Assembly (NCBI GenBank): GCA_946414435.1
Contig: CAMKOM010000001.1
Span: 168,402-232,401, forward strand
From: an uncultured Bacteroidota bacterium
Lineage (GTDB): Bacteria > Bacteroidota > Bacteroidia > Bacteroidales > SZUA-534
Direction: 5' to 3'
DNA length: 64,000 nt
The notes beneath the pieces are model-generated. The model was not told the DNA's origin, did not search any database, and saw only the letters and a program-made list of their open reading frames with translations. Made by a program: the position numbers and the translations under genes. Shown here piece after piece: positions 26,505-34,972 of this stretch (its first letter is position 1; every line of letters starts with the position of its first letter).

Positions 26505-26788
26505 ATGAGACATTCCCAAGTCACCGAAACGCTTTTTAATCAGGCAATCAACGAGACTCCTCAAGAAATAAAACAAGAAGTGGAATGGTCGTATGAGATT
26601 GCCGATAAAATATACGAGACACTGCATCGTAAGGGTATGTCGCAGAAAGAGTTCGCACATCTTGCAGGAACATCGGAAGCCGCTGTGTCGAAATGGATTG
26701 GCGGTGGCACAATTTCACGCTGGCAACATTGGCTAAAATATCGTCGGTTTTAGGGGAATCAATGATTCAAGTAACAGTAAAAGCATAA
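26505..26788 (+). pseudogene. Frameshifted XRE-family HTH protein (HigA-like)
   Basis: The frame from ATG 26505 gives 82 residues with a helix-turn-helix (MSQKEFAHLAGTSEAAVSKWIGG), then a non-family tail ending at 26753. In the next frame, starting within 26705-26711, the sequence continues HNFTLATLAKISSVLGESM and stops at 26788. That is exactly the normal end of this family (SKWxGGxHNFTxxTLAKI). A one-base loss at GGTGG/CAC explains it. It may be a true pseudogene, a programmed shift or a sequencing error. No toxin gene adjoins it; it follows the endonuclease by 14 bases. Confidence 0.8.
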
Positions 26789-26863
26789 AACACATTAACA
26801 ATCACGCCTTTCCCTTCCTTACGCCCGCACCAATTAGTGCAATCATTTTTATATGTTTTTCTA

Positions 26864-26871
26864 TATTTTTG
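26864..26871 (+). promoter_or_regulatory. -7 box for the second half of the polyene-like locus
   Basis: TATTTTTG, 46 bases before the hotdog gene ATG. It shows that the dehydratase-exporter genes can be transcribed independently of the restriction-modification genes. Confidence 0.5.
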
Positions 26872-26917
26872 CGCCGCTAATCGTAATGGTACGAAAAACA
26901 TATAAACTTCAAAAGCA

Positions 26918-27295
26918 ATGCTTCTAAAGAACTATTACTCAATAATATCGCAAAGCGCAGATGATGCGACGGGCGCGCATTTGTTCCGAATCAAACTGAA
27001 TGGCGGTCACGAAATTTACAAGGGGCATTTCCCTGAAAAGGCTGTGTCGCCTGGCGTTTGCAACTTGCAGATTATGAAGGAATGTGCCGAGCGCATTGTG
27101 GGCAAAGAACTGACAATCAAAACAATGGCGCAGTGTAAAATGCCCGCTATGATTACACCCGACGGCACGCCCGAACTCACCGTTTCGGTGAAAACTGAAG
27201 ATACGGCCGACGGCTGGCAGACTATCGCGTCAATATTCAATGAATCAACAACTTACATCACTTTCAAAGGACTTTTAATTCCTGAACAGCAATGA
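26918..27295 (+). CDS. FabZ-like hotdog protein
   Basis: A 125-residue hotdog protein with GGHEIYKGHFPEKAVSPGVCNLQIMKE (about residues 28-54). The His-Phe-Pro segment with Pro-Gly-Val is the FabZ/FabA-like active-site region, where His39 would be catalytic. It may be a second dehydratase or thioesterase for the polyene-like product. It overlaps the exporter gene by four bases (ATGA), linking synthesis to export. Confidence 0.75.
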   Translation: MLLKNYYSIISQSADDATGAHLFRIKLNGGHEIYKGHFPEKAVSPGVCNLQIMKECAERIVGKELTIKTMAQCKMPAMITPDGTPELTVSVKTEDTADGWQTIASIFNESTTYITFKGLLIPEQQ

Positions 27296-29757
27296 CAAAT
27301 CTGACAATCAGCATATATCGGTTTTTCAAGAATCACCGCGCGGTAATGTACGCGGCAATGTTGTTGAGTTTCAGCGTTTTTGCGCTTGTGGGCAGCCGAA
27401 TGGAATATGAAGAGGACATCTCGAAACTGCTGCCTGGCGTCGACCCGTCGAAATCGGAAGGGCTGGTTTTCAGTCAGTTGCAGATAAAAGACCGCATTTT
27501 TGTGCAGTTTGTGGCCAACAACGACAGCACGGCCATCGACGAACTTTTTGAGGCTTGCGACGAGTTTGCCGACTCGCTGCTTGAGCACGACGCCGCCGAC
27601 AACGACGTCCGCGACCTGTTCTATCGGATTGACGACGAAATGATTATGAACGCCGCCACGTTTGCCGTTGAAAATGTGCCCGTTTTCATCGATTCGGCCT
27701 ACTACACGGTCATCGACTCAATGCTGGGCAAAGAGAACATTGAGCGGCAAATGGACGAGAATCTGGCGCTGATAATGTCGGGCGACGAACTGGCCTACAG
27801 TTACCTTGTGCCTTACGACCCCGTTGGGTTCCGCAATCTGGCAATCAATGCGTTAGGCAATGGCGGCAACAGCGGTGCAGACAGTTTCACGCTGGTTGAC
27901 CGCCATCTGGCATCGCCCGACAGCACCGTGGCCATCGCCTTGCTGACACCGAATTTTGTGGCTTTCGACTCGAAAACGGGCACCCGTCTGGCCAACAAGA
28001 TTGAAGCCGAAATTGCGGCGCTGCGGCTGTCGCACCCTGGTGTTGACGTGCTTTTCCACGGCGCGCCCATTCAGAGCGTGTTCAACTCGCGGCAAATCAA
28101 GGCCGACCTAATGCTCACAATGGGGCTCTCGCTGCTGCTCATCTGCGTGGCGCTGCTGCTTTGTATGCGCAACAAATCGACACTGCCAATGCTCATAGTA
28201 CCAATAGTTTACGGTATGGCCTTCGCGCTCTGCGCCGTTTATCTGATTCAGGGACGAATGTCGCTTATGGCGCTCGGAATCGGGGCCATTGTGCTGGGCG
28301 TGGCGTTGAGTTACTGTCTGCACGTAATCACTCATTATAAATACGTTAGCGACCCCGAGCGGGTGCTGCGCGAGCAGACTCGCCCCGTGCTTCTGGGCAC
28401 GCTCACAACCATTGGCGCGTTTGTGGGGCTGCTGCTCACAAAATCGCCGCTGCTGCGCGACTTTGGAATGTTCGCATCGCTTGGTATGGTGGGCACGACG
28501 GGGTTCTGCCTAATTTTCCTGCCGCAGTTCTTCCGCCCCGAGCGCAACCGCAAATCGGCCCGCGCCTTCAGCATTCTTGAGCGGTTCAACAGTTTCGAGT
28601 TTGAGCGCGTCGGGTGGTTTATCGGGCTGATAGCCACGGTGTTTGCCGTCTGCATTGTAATGTCAAGGCGCGTCACTTTCGATTCCGACCTGAAGAACAT
28701 CGGCTATTTTGAGCCGAAGGTTATGCAGTCGAGCCAACTCTATGCCGAAAAGACAAACAACGGATTTTCAACAACTTACTACGCTGTTACATCGCCCGAC
28801 CTTGACTCTGCCCTGCTCTACAACCGCACGCTGGCCCGCACTTGCGACTCGCTTGCCGCCACGGGCGACATCCGCGGCTACAGCAAGGCATCGAACCTGC
28901 TTCTGCCCTACGCCGAACAGCAACGCCGCATCGACTGCTGGAACCGCTACTGGACCGGCGAACGAAAAGAGTCTGTAAAACAACTGATTGCGCAGGCTGG
29001 ACAAAAGCGCGGCATCAAGGCGGAAATGTTCCAACCGTTCTTCGATATGATTGACGCCGACTATCAGCCCGCATCAATCTACGAAGCCGAAGCACTGCCT
29101 AACGGTCTGATTTCGAGCCTTGTTGAGAAGGTTGGCGACTCGTATATGGTGTTCACGCAAGTGAAAGCGCCCGCCGAAAACGTGGCCCGCAACAACGATT
29201 TACTCACGCAACTGCCACATACTGTGGTTGTTGACCCGTTCTACTACACGGGCAATATGGTAAAACTGCTCAACGACGATTTCAACCTTGTGCTGGGCAT
29301 CTCGTCGCTGTTCGTGTTCATTGTGCTGCTGCTGTCGTTCAGGCGGATTCTGCTGGCCGCCATTGCCTTCCTGCCAATGGTTATGAGTTGGTACATCACG
29401 CTCGGCGTAATGGGCATTTGCGGCCTGCAATTCAACCTGATAAACATTGTCATATCGACGTTCATCTTCGGCATTGGTGTCGATTACAGCATCTTCATAA
29501 TGGACGGCCTGCTGAACCGCGCGCGCGGCAACGCTGGCAACCTGCTAATGTTCCACAAGACGGCCATCGTCTTTTCGGCCTTTGTGCTGATTGTGGGCAT
29601 TGCGTCGCTCATTTTCGCCACGCACCCCGCCATCGCGTCAATCGGCTTTGCCACGCTTGTTGGAATGACATCGACAGTGGTCATCGCCTACACCGTGCAG
29701 CCGTTTCTGTTCAATCTGCTGCTGAAGACGAAGGTTGGACGGAAGATTGTGGGATAG
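27292..29757 (+). CDS. RND/MMPL-superfamily exporter
   Basis: An 821-residue inner-membrane protein with the layout of predicted RND-superfamily lipid exporters. It has an N-terminal helix (MYAAMLLSFSVFALVG), a periplasmic domain starting YEEDISKLLPG, then five or six helices about 265-430 (LMLTMGLSLLLICVALLLCM through FGMFASLGMVGTTGFCLIFLP). A second periplasmic domain about 460-660 and a second helix bundle to the end (including FIFGIGVDYSIFIMDGLL) follow. Such exporters accompany aryl-polyene and flexirubin-type clusters and likely move the acyl product to the outer membrane. It is coupled to the preceding hotdog gene. Confidence 0.85.
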   Translation: MTNLTISIYRFFKNHRAVMYAAMLLSFSVFALVGSRMEYEEDISKLLPGVDPSKSEGLVFSQLQIKDRIFVQFVANNDSTAIDELFEACDEFADSLLEHDAADNDVRDLFYRIDDEMIMNAATFAVENVPVFIDSAYYTVIDSMLGKENIERQMDENLALIMSGDELAYSYLVPYDPVGFRNLAINALGNGGNSGADSFTLVDRHLASPDSTVAIALLTPNFVAFDSKTGTRLANKIEAEIAALRLSHPGVDVLFHGAPIQSVFNSRQIKADLMLTMGLSLLLICVALLLCMRNKSTLPMLIVPIVYGMAFALCAVYLIQGRMSLMALGIGAIVLGVALSYCLHVITHYKYVSDPERVLREQTRPVLLGTLTTIGAFVGLLLTKSPLLRDFGMFASLGMVGTTGFCLIFLPQFFRPERNRKSARAFSILERFNSFEFERVGWFIGLIATVFAVCIVMSRRVTFDSDLKNIGYFEPKVMQSSQLYAEKTNNGFSTTYYAVTSPDLDSALLYNRTLARTCDSLAATGDIRGYSKASNLLLPYAEQQRRIDCWNRYWTGERKESVKQLIAQAGQKRGIKAEMFQPFFDMIDADYQPASIYEAEALPNGLISSLVEKVGDSYMVFTQVKAPAENVARNNDLLTQLPHTVVVDPFYYTGNMVKLLNDDFNLVLGISSLFVFIVLLLSFRRILLAAIAFLPMVMSWYITLGVMGICGLQFNLINIVISTFIFGIGVDYSIFIMDGLLNRARGNAGNLLMFHKTAIVFSAFVLIVGIASLIFATHPAIASIGFATLVGMTSTVVIAYTVQPFLFNLLLKTKVGRKIVG

Positions 29758-29945
29758 GAAGTTCAGGTGTTGGGTGTTGAATAAAAGGCACTAGGCACTA
29801 GGCATTAGAGAATTAGAGAATTAGAGAATTACGAATCATTACACATTAATCATTACTCATTACTCAATTCTTGTCTGTTGTCTGAAGTCCGTTGTCTGTT
29901 GTCCCTTTTTTACCCACTAAACTTTAAACTTTTACCCCCCCTTCA
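29758..29945. repeat. Reiterated-word spacer before the MATE gene
   Basis: Successive blocks of different words: GGTGTTG, CACTAGG, AGAGAATT (three copies), CATTACACATTAATCATTACTCATTA, and TGTCTGTTGTCTGAAGTCCGTTG. It is the richest mixture of these words in the window. Confidence 0.75.
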
Positions 29946-31313
29946 ATGGACAATCGCGACAGCATCGATTTTGAGAGTGAGAACATTGCCAAGTTGTTCA
30001 GCAGCATCTTCTTTCCCACCCTTTTGGGAATGGTTTTCAGCATTGCCTTCATTCTCACCGACGGCATTTTCATCGGGCGCGGCGTGGGTAGCGACGGCTT
30101 GGCGTGCGTCAATCTGGTGGGGCCGCTGATGATGCTATTCTCGGGCACGGGAATGATGTTCGCCATTGGCGCATCGGTGGTTGGCGCCATCCATCTGGCA
30201 AAAAACAACACCAAAGCCGCACGTATCAACATTACACAGGCTTTTCTGGTATCGGGGTGCATCGCCATCGGCGCAAGCGCAATTATGTACTTGGCGTCCA
30301 ATCAGATACTGCGACTTTTAGGCACCACCGAGCACCTTTTGCCAATGTGCCGTCAGTACTATCTTTGGTTCATTCCCACCTGCCTTTTCACCATTATCGA
30401 GACCATCGGATTGTTTGTCATTCGTCTCGACGGCTCGCCGCGCTTTGCAATGATGGCAAATATTATCCCCGCTCTTGTCAACGCCGCACTCGACTATGTG
30501 TTCATTTTCAGTTGCCGTTGGGGACTGATGGGCGCTGCTCTCGCCACCGACATTGGCGGACTGATTGGAGCGGCCATTGTGGGCTGGTATATGCTGCGGC
30601 GCGTCAAGGTTTTGCATTTATATCGACTGAAAGCCAACCTGTTAAGTCTGCGACTGACGCTGCGCAACACTGGCTATATGTTGCGTGTCGGCTTTTCGGG
30701 GTTTGTGGGCGAGTTTGCAGTATCCACAATGATGATTGCTGGAAACTATATGTTTCTCAAATATTTGGGCGAAGACGGTGTGGCGGCTTTCAGCGTCATC
30801 TGCTATCTGTTTCCGATAGTGTTTATTGTGAACAACTCGGTGGCGCAGTCGGCGCAGCCCATCATCAGTTACAACTTTGGCGCCAACCGCCCCGACCGTG
30901 TACGCCGCGCCTTTGTGGTGAGCCTTGGCACGGCGGCTGTGTGCGGCCTTGCGGCAATGCTGCTGCTTGGTTTGTTCGGCGAGCCGATAGTAACCGCCTT
31001 TCTGCAGCGCGGCACGCAAGCCCACAGTTATGCCACTCACGGTGTGAAACTTTTTTCGGCAGGTTTTATGATTCTGGCGCTTAACATTTCGTGCATCGGA
31101 TACTTCCAAAGCATTGAGCGAATGAGAGTTGCCAACCTGATAATGATTCTGCGCGGCGTGGTTCTGGTGGCGGTCTGCTTTGTAACGCTTCCGCCGATAA
31201 TCGGCACCAATGGTCTATGGCTTGCCGTTCCGCTGGCCGAACTTATAACCCTTGTGCTTACGGTGGCGTTGGTTGCCTTTACTACTCTTCTTCCCAAAAA
31301 TCGGCATTGCTGA
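29946..31313 (+). CDS. MATE-family efflux protein
   Basis: A 455-residue inner-membrane antiporter with twelve predicted helices in two homologous halves. Starts MDNRDSIDFESENIAKLFSSIFFPTLLGMVFSIAFILTD, and includes FIGRGVGSDGLACVNLVGP and the second-half QSAQPIISYNFGAN, typical of the MepA/DinF side of MATE. The substrate is unknown. It may take part in the polyene-like locus or be independent, since a repeat spacer intervenes. Its 3' end overlaps the convergent AGCS gene by 32 bases. Confidence 0.9.
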   Translation: MDNRDSIDFESENIAKLFSSIFFPTLLGMVFSIAFILTDGIFIGRGVGSDGLACVNLVGPLMMLFSGTGMMFAIGASVVGAIHLAKNNTKAARINITQAFLVSGCIAIGASAIMYLASNQILRLLGTTEHLLPMCRQYYLWFIPTCLFTIIETIGLFVIRLDGSPRFAMMANIIPALVNAALDYVFIFSCRWGLMGAALATDIGGLIGAAIVGWYMLRRVKVLHLYRLKANLLSLRLTLRNTGYMLRVGFSGFVGEFAVSTMMIAGNYMFLKYLGEDGVAAFSVICYLFPIVFIVNNSVAQSAQPIISYNFGANRPDRVRRAFVVSLGTAAVCGLAAMLLLGLFGEPIVTAFLQRGTQAHSYATHGVKLFSAGFMILALNISCIGYFQSIERMRVANLIMILRGVVLVAVCFVTLPPIIGTNGLWLAVPLAELITLVLTVALVAFTTLLPKNRHC

Positions 31314-32844
31314 TACCGAACTCTTGCGGATGGAAAACAGGTTCACGGCCTTCGCTTTTCTGCCGCTCGTAATCGTTAAGCGCACGCAGCGCCTGCGACG
31401 ACAGCAGCAGTATGGCCAAAATGTTTATCCAAGCCATCAGCCCGACGCCAATGTCGCCCAACGTCCACACCGAGCTGCTGCCCGACAGAGAGCCCGCAAA
31501 CACCGTCAAGACGGTGACGCAGCGCAACAGCCAAATAATCAGGCGCTCGCCCTTGTCGCTGGCCGCACGGTCATCTTCCGAAAATTCGGGGCGGTTTCGG
31601 CGGCGGCGCCAACGGCTGAACAGGTAAACAATGTTGGTCTCGGCGTAATAGTAATAGGCCATAATGGTTGTGAAAACGAAAAAGAAGAGCGCCACCGACA
31701 CAATTATGTCGCCCGCCTTCGGCCCCACAACGGTGCCCAATGCCGAAGAAGTGTAGAACACGCCTGGCTCGCCCGCGGGGGCGTTGGCGTTTTGCTGAAG
31801 ATAGGTAACAACGGTTTCGCCCGTGGGCGCGGTCTGCACAGTGTCGATAATGTTGTAGGTTTTGCAGGCCAAAATCATCAAGGCTGTGGCGGTGCAGACA
31901 AGCAGTGTATCGATATAAACCGAAAACGCTTGTACAAGTCCCTGTTTGACAGGGTGATTCACGGTTGCTGCAGCGGCAATAATCGGGCCTGTGCCCTGCC
32001 CCGCTTCGTTGCTGAAAATTCCGCGCTTCACACCCATCGCTATTGTCGTGCCCAAAATGGCGCCGCCAACCTGGTTTACGCCGACAGCCCCGCGCAACAT
32101 CTGCATAAACATATCGGGGACAATATTGTAATTGACAGCGAGAACCACAATGGAAAGGACAATATAGATAAAAGCCATAAACGGCGCGACTATCTGTGCC
32201 ACCTGGGCAATCCGCCGCACGCCGCCAATAATGACAAGCGCTATCAGTAGAGCCACCACCGCGCCTATCATCCACGGCTCAAGGCCGAACGTGCGGGCGC
32301 AGGAAATGGCCACGCCGTTGCACTGAAGCGGCGGCAGACAAACGCCGCAAGCCAATGCCGTGAACACCGCAAAAAGGCAGGCGAAAAACGTGCTGTGCAG
32401 CCCCTTTTCGATATAATACGCTGGTCCGCCGCGGAACTGTCCGTTGTGCTTCTCTTTGTAGATTTGCGCCAGCGTGGCCTCGGCAAAGGCTGTGCCCGCA
32501 CCGAAAAAGGCGATAATCCACATCCAAACAACAGCGCCTGGACCGCCAAAACCAATGGCCGTGGCAACGCCGACAATGTTGCCCGTCCCTACGCGTCCCG
32601 ACAAGGCCAAGGCAAACGCCTGAAACGAAGAAATGCCCACGCGCCGCTTGCTGTTGTTGGCTGCGCCGAAAAGCAGACGGAACATCTCGCCAAACCGCCG
32701 CACCTGGACAAAACGCGTGCGCAAACTGAAATAGAGTCCCGCGGCCAAACACAAAACCACCAATGCAGGACACCAAACCAAACCGTTTATAAATGATACC
32801 GCCGTGGCGAACCAATCACCTATGTGGTAGAAAAAACTGCTCAA
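31282..32844 (-). CDS. AGCS-family sodium:alanine/glycine symporter
   Basis: A 520-residue inner-membrane sodium-coupled amino acid symporter. Family text is clear: RRVGISSFQAFALALSGRVGTGNIVGVATAIGFGGPGAVVWMW, FRGGPAYYIEKGL and FSNEAGQGTGPIIAAAA. About eleven helices are predicted. The only start that keeps the first helix is a TTG at 32844 (an in-frame stop lies seven codons upstream and the next Met is residue 54), so a rare start codon is likely. It is convergent with the MATE gene and overlaps its end. Confidence 0.9.
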   Translation of the reverse strand: MSSFFYHIGDWFATAVSFINGLVWCPALVVLCLAAGLYFSLRTRFVQVRRFGEMFRLLFGAANNSKRRVGISSFQAFALALSGRVGTGNIVGVATAIGFGGPGAVVWMWIIAFFGAGTAFAEATLAQIYKEKHNGQFRGGPAYYIEKGLHSTFFACLFAVFTALACGVCLPPLQCNGVAISCARTFGLEPWMIGAVVALLIALVIIGGVRRIAQVAQIVAPFMAFIYIVLSIVVLAVNYNIVPDMFMQMLRGAVGVNQVGGAILGTTIAMGVKRGIFSNEAGQGTGPIIAAAATVNHPVKQGLVQAFSVYIDTLLVCTATALMILACKTYNIIDTVQTAPTGETVVTYLQQNANAPAGEPGVFYTSSALGTVVGPKAGDIIVSVALFFFVFTTIMAYYYYAETNIVYLFSRWRRRRNRPEFSEDDRAASDKGERLIIWLLRCVTVLTVFAGSLSGSSSVWTLGDIGVGLMAWINILAILLLSSQALRALNDYERQKSEGREPVFHPQEFGISNADFWEEE

Positions 32845-33058
32845 AACGCAACCTAATTGTTAGATTTTACATTATGTGCATCAACCAAACTCATTGTTAA
32901 ACACACACTTACATTCAAAATTTCGCGGCGCAAGATAGTTTTTTTTCGGATTTATTTATGGAATAGTCATGAATCGCGGCAAAACGAATTCAATTTGAAT
33001 TTTCAATTTAATATCTAACAAAACTAATCAAACAAAATGTTTCGAATAACAGACCAAC
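32845..33058. other. Gap upstream of the AGCS gene
   Basis: AT-rich, with no gene. It must hold the AGCS promoter. A minus-strand TATCTTG-like box (about 32930-32937) is only a partial match. Nothing else is seen. Confidence 0.35.
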
Positions 33059-33098
33059 AAAAAAAGCGGAAGCAACTGGTCTGACCAACGCTCCCGCT
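33059..33098 (-). terminator. Intrinsic terminator of the 38-residue gene
   Basis: Minus strand: GAGCGGGAGCGTTGGTC, short loop, AGTTGCTTCCGCT, then TTTTTTT. The stem includes G-U pairs. It lies 22 bases after the small gene's stop, which supports that gene being real. Confidence 0.65.
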
Positions 33099-33120
33099 CC
33101 AAACTCAATCACACGAAAGA

Positions 33121-33237
33121 CTATTTCATCTTCCTGCTTTCTGATGTTTCGGCTGCCTCTTTTGCTGCATAGGCAGGCACGTGTTTGTGGTGCTTTGCCA
33201 TGTTCATTTTCGGCTTTTTGATTCCATCAGCTTTCAT
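33121..33237 (-). CDS. Small Lys-rich protein, 38 residues, unknown
   Basis: An open frame of 38 residues starting MKADGIKKPKMNMAKHHKHV and ending SESRKMK. It is strongly basic, with no membrane segment or Cys. An unusually good Shine-Dalgarno sequence (TGGAGG, nine bases before ATG 33237) precedes it and an intrinsic terminator follows. These signals make it likely expressed. It is not recognised. A nucleic-acid or ribosome-binding role would fit its charge but is a guess. Confidence 0.65.
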   Translation of the reverse strand: MKADGIKKPKMNMAKHHKHVPAYAAKEAAETSESRKMK

Positions 33238-33487
33238 AATTTGAACCTCCACTATTTTAAGTTAAACATAAAACAATCGAGTTGTTCGGTTATGAAATAT
33301 CATAGCTGGACGAGCTCACGCGGCATTGTGCAAACAGCGTGCAAACCGCCCAACTCTGCCAAAAAAGGTCGATTGTGGAAATTATGACAAGTGACAAAAT
33401 GGCAAAGCTGCTTTTAAGCACGGACTATCGGTTCCCAAATGCCGCTGTTGCTCCGATTATTTTTCACTCATAAATCTGATAATTGAC

Positions 33488-33495
33488 TACTTTTG
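33488..33495 (+). promoter_or_regulatory. -7 box of the flavodoxin-like gene
   Basis: TACTTTTG, 23 bases before the ATG at 33519. It lies inside the longer open frame and so decides the start. Confidence 0.55.
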
Positions 33496-33518
33496 GCATC
33501 GGTATAAACAAAACGACA

Positions 33519-34142
33519 ATGAAAGTACTTCTAATAAACGCAAGCCCGCATCCGAAGGGCTGCACCTACACAGCACTCTGCGAAGTGGCTTCGGCCCTGA
33601 ATGCCAACGGAATCGAAACCGAAATGCTGCAGTTGGGCGTACAGCCGATTGCAGGCTGCATTGGGTGTGCACAATGCCGTACAAAGGGCAATTGCTTCCG
33701 CGGCGATGTAGTGAACCAATTTGTTGACGTGGCCGACCAATTCGACGGCTATGTATTCGGCTCGCCTGTGCACTATGCGTCGGCCGACGGTGCCATAACA
33801 TCGTTTATGGACCGCGCCTTCTACGCCGCTTCGGGCAAGATGCGCAACAAACCTGCCGCAGCCGTTGTCAGTTGCCGCCGCGGTGGCGCAACAACCGCTC
33901 TCGACCAACTGAATAAGTACTTCACAATCAACTGTATGCCGGTTGTATCGTCGAACTATTGGAATATGGTTCACGGCAGCACACCCGACGATGTGCGGAA
34001 AGACCTTGAAGGTCTGCAGACAATGCGAATTCTGGGCAACAATATGGCCTGGCTACTGAAGTGCATCGATGCTGGAAAATCGGCTGGCATGCCCGCACCC
34101 ACCACAGAGCAGAAAGTCTGGACGAATTTTATTAAGGACTGA
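33519..34142 (+). CDS. NADPH-dependent FMN reductase / flavodoxin-family protein
   Basis: A 207-residue cytoplasmic flavoprotein. It begins MKVLLINASPHPKGCTYTAL, the FMN phosphate-binding loop of the flavodoxin fold. GCIGCAQCRTKGNCFRGD (about 44-61) is the Cys-rich insert of iron-sulfur flavoprotein-like multimeric reductases, then FGSPVHYASADGAITSFMDRAFY binds the FMN ring. The start at 33519 is chosen because of the -7 box at 33488. Likely an oxidoreductase, of unknown substrate. Confidence 0.85.
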   Translation: MKVLLINASPHPKGCTYTALCEVASALNANGIETEMLQLGVQPIAGCIGCAQCRTKGNCFRGDVVNQFVDVADQFDGYVFGSPVHYASADGAITSFMDRAFYAASGKMRNKPAAAVVSCRRGGATTALDQLNKYFTINCMPVVSSNYWNMVHGSTPDDVRKDLEGLQTMRILGNNMAWLLKCIDAGKSAGMPAPTTEQKVWTNFIKD

Positions 34143-34292
34143 AGGATTGAATGCGTAAAGGATTGAAGGAAAGGCAGAAGGGAAATGTAAAAAATTAACA
34201 ATGAACAATTAATAATTAACGACGTGAACTATACTTAAGGACTGCGGTCTGTTGTCCGTAGTCTTAAGTCTAAACACTAAACTTTAAGAACA
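34143..34292. repeat. Reiterated-word spacer
   Basis: GAAGGATTGAATGCG words, AACAATTAATAATTAAC and GTCTGTTGTCCGTAGTC words between the flavodoxin-like and DJ-1 genes. Confidence 0.65.
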
Positions 34293-34844
34293 ATGAAAGC
34301 ATTCGTATTACTCGCCAATGGTTTTGAAGATATTGAAGCCGTTGCACCCATCGACATTCTGCGCCGCGGTGGCGTTGATGTCAAGACTGTTTCGATTACT
34401 GATTCTACCGATGTTGAATCGTCGCACGGAATCCCAATGAAGGCCGACACCACCATCGGCAAAGCCGATTTTGCAAACGGCGACGCTCTGATTCTGCCTG
34501 GCGGCTACCCCGGCTACAAGAATCTGGGCGAATCGGCGGCTGTGGGCAAAGTGCTGAAAGATTTCTACGGCAAAGGAAAACTTGTGGGTGCCATCTGTGC
34601 AGCCCCAACCGTTCTGGCAGCCAATGGCGTTGCCGAAGGCGCAACGGTTACGTGCCACAGTTGCGCAGTTGAAACGATGGAAGCACGCTACAACTACGTT
34701 GGCGGCGATGTGGTCAGCGACCGCAACCTGATAACCGCTGTGGGCGCAGGCCTGTCAATCGATTTCGGCCTTGAGCTTCTTGCCGCTCTCACCAACGAAG
34801 CAACGGTTGAGAAGGTGAAGAAGGGAATGGAATTGGCGATGTAA
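34293..34844 (+). CDS. DJ-1/PfpI family protein (YajL-like)
   Basis: A 183-residue cytoplasmic DJ-1 family protein, of usual length. It has Glu15 (FEDIEAVAP), the nucleophile elbow GAICAAP with Cys102, and LPGGYPG. Family members act as chaperone, deglycase-like or oxidative-stress proteins; the exact reaction is debated. It lies among redox genes (flavodoxin-like upstream). Confidence 0.9.
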   Translation: MKAFVLLANGFEDIEAVAPIDILRRGGVDVKTVSITDSTDVESSHGIPMKADTTIGKADFANGDALILPGGYPGYKNLGESAAVGKVLKDFYGKGKLVGAICAAPTVLAANGVAEGATVTCHSCAVETMEARYNYVGGDVVSDRNLITAVGAGLSIDFGLELLAALTNEATVEKVKKGMELAM

Positions 34845-34972
34845 TTTAGGATTTAGGATTCAGGATTTAGGGATTTGATACGAACCGGTTACAAATTATA
34901 TCCATCTTAACATTCAATCCTTCAATCCTTCAGTCCTTCAATCAGTCAATCCTTCAATTAATCAGTTAATCA
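34845..34972. repeat. Reiterated-word spacer
   Basis: TTTAGGA words, then the complement-type word CAATCCTT repeated (CAATCCTTCAATCCTTCAGT) before the BASS gene. Confidence 0.65.

Noticed and set aside
31252..32250. 332-residue plus-strand frame opposite the AGCS gene
   Set aside because: Long only because the AGCS gene has few stops on its complement; no domain, no promoter.
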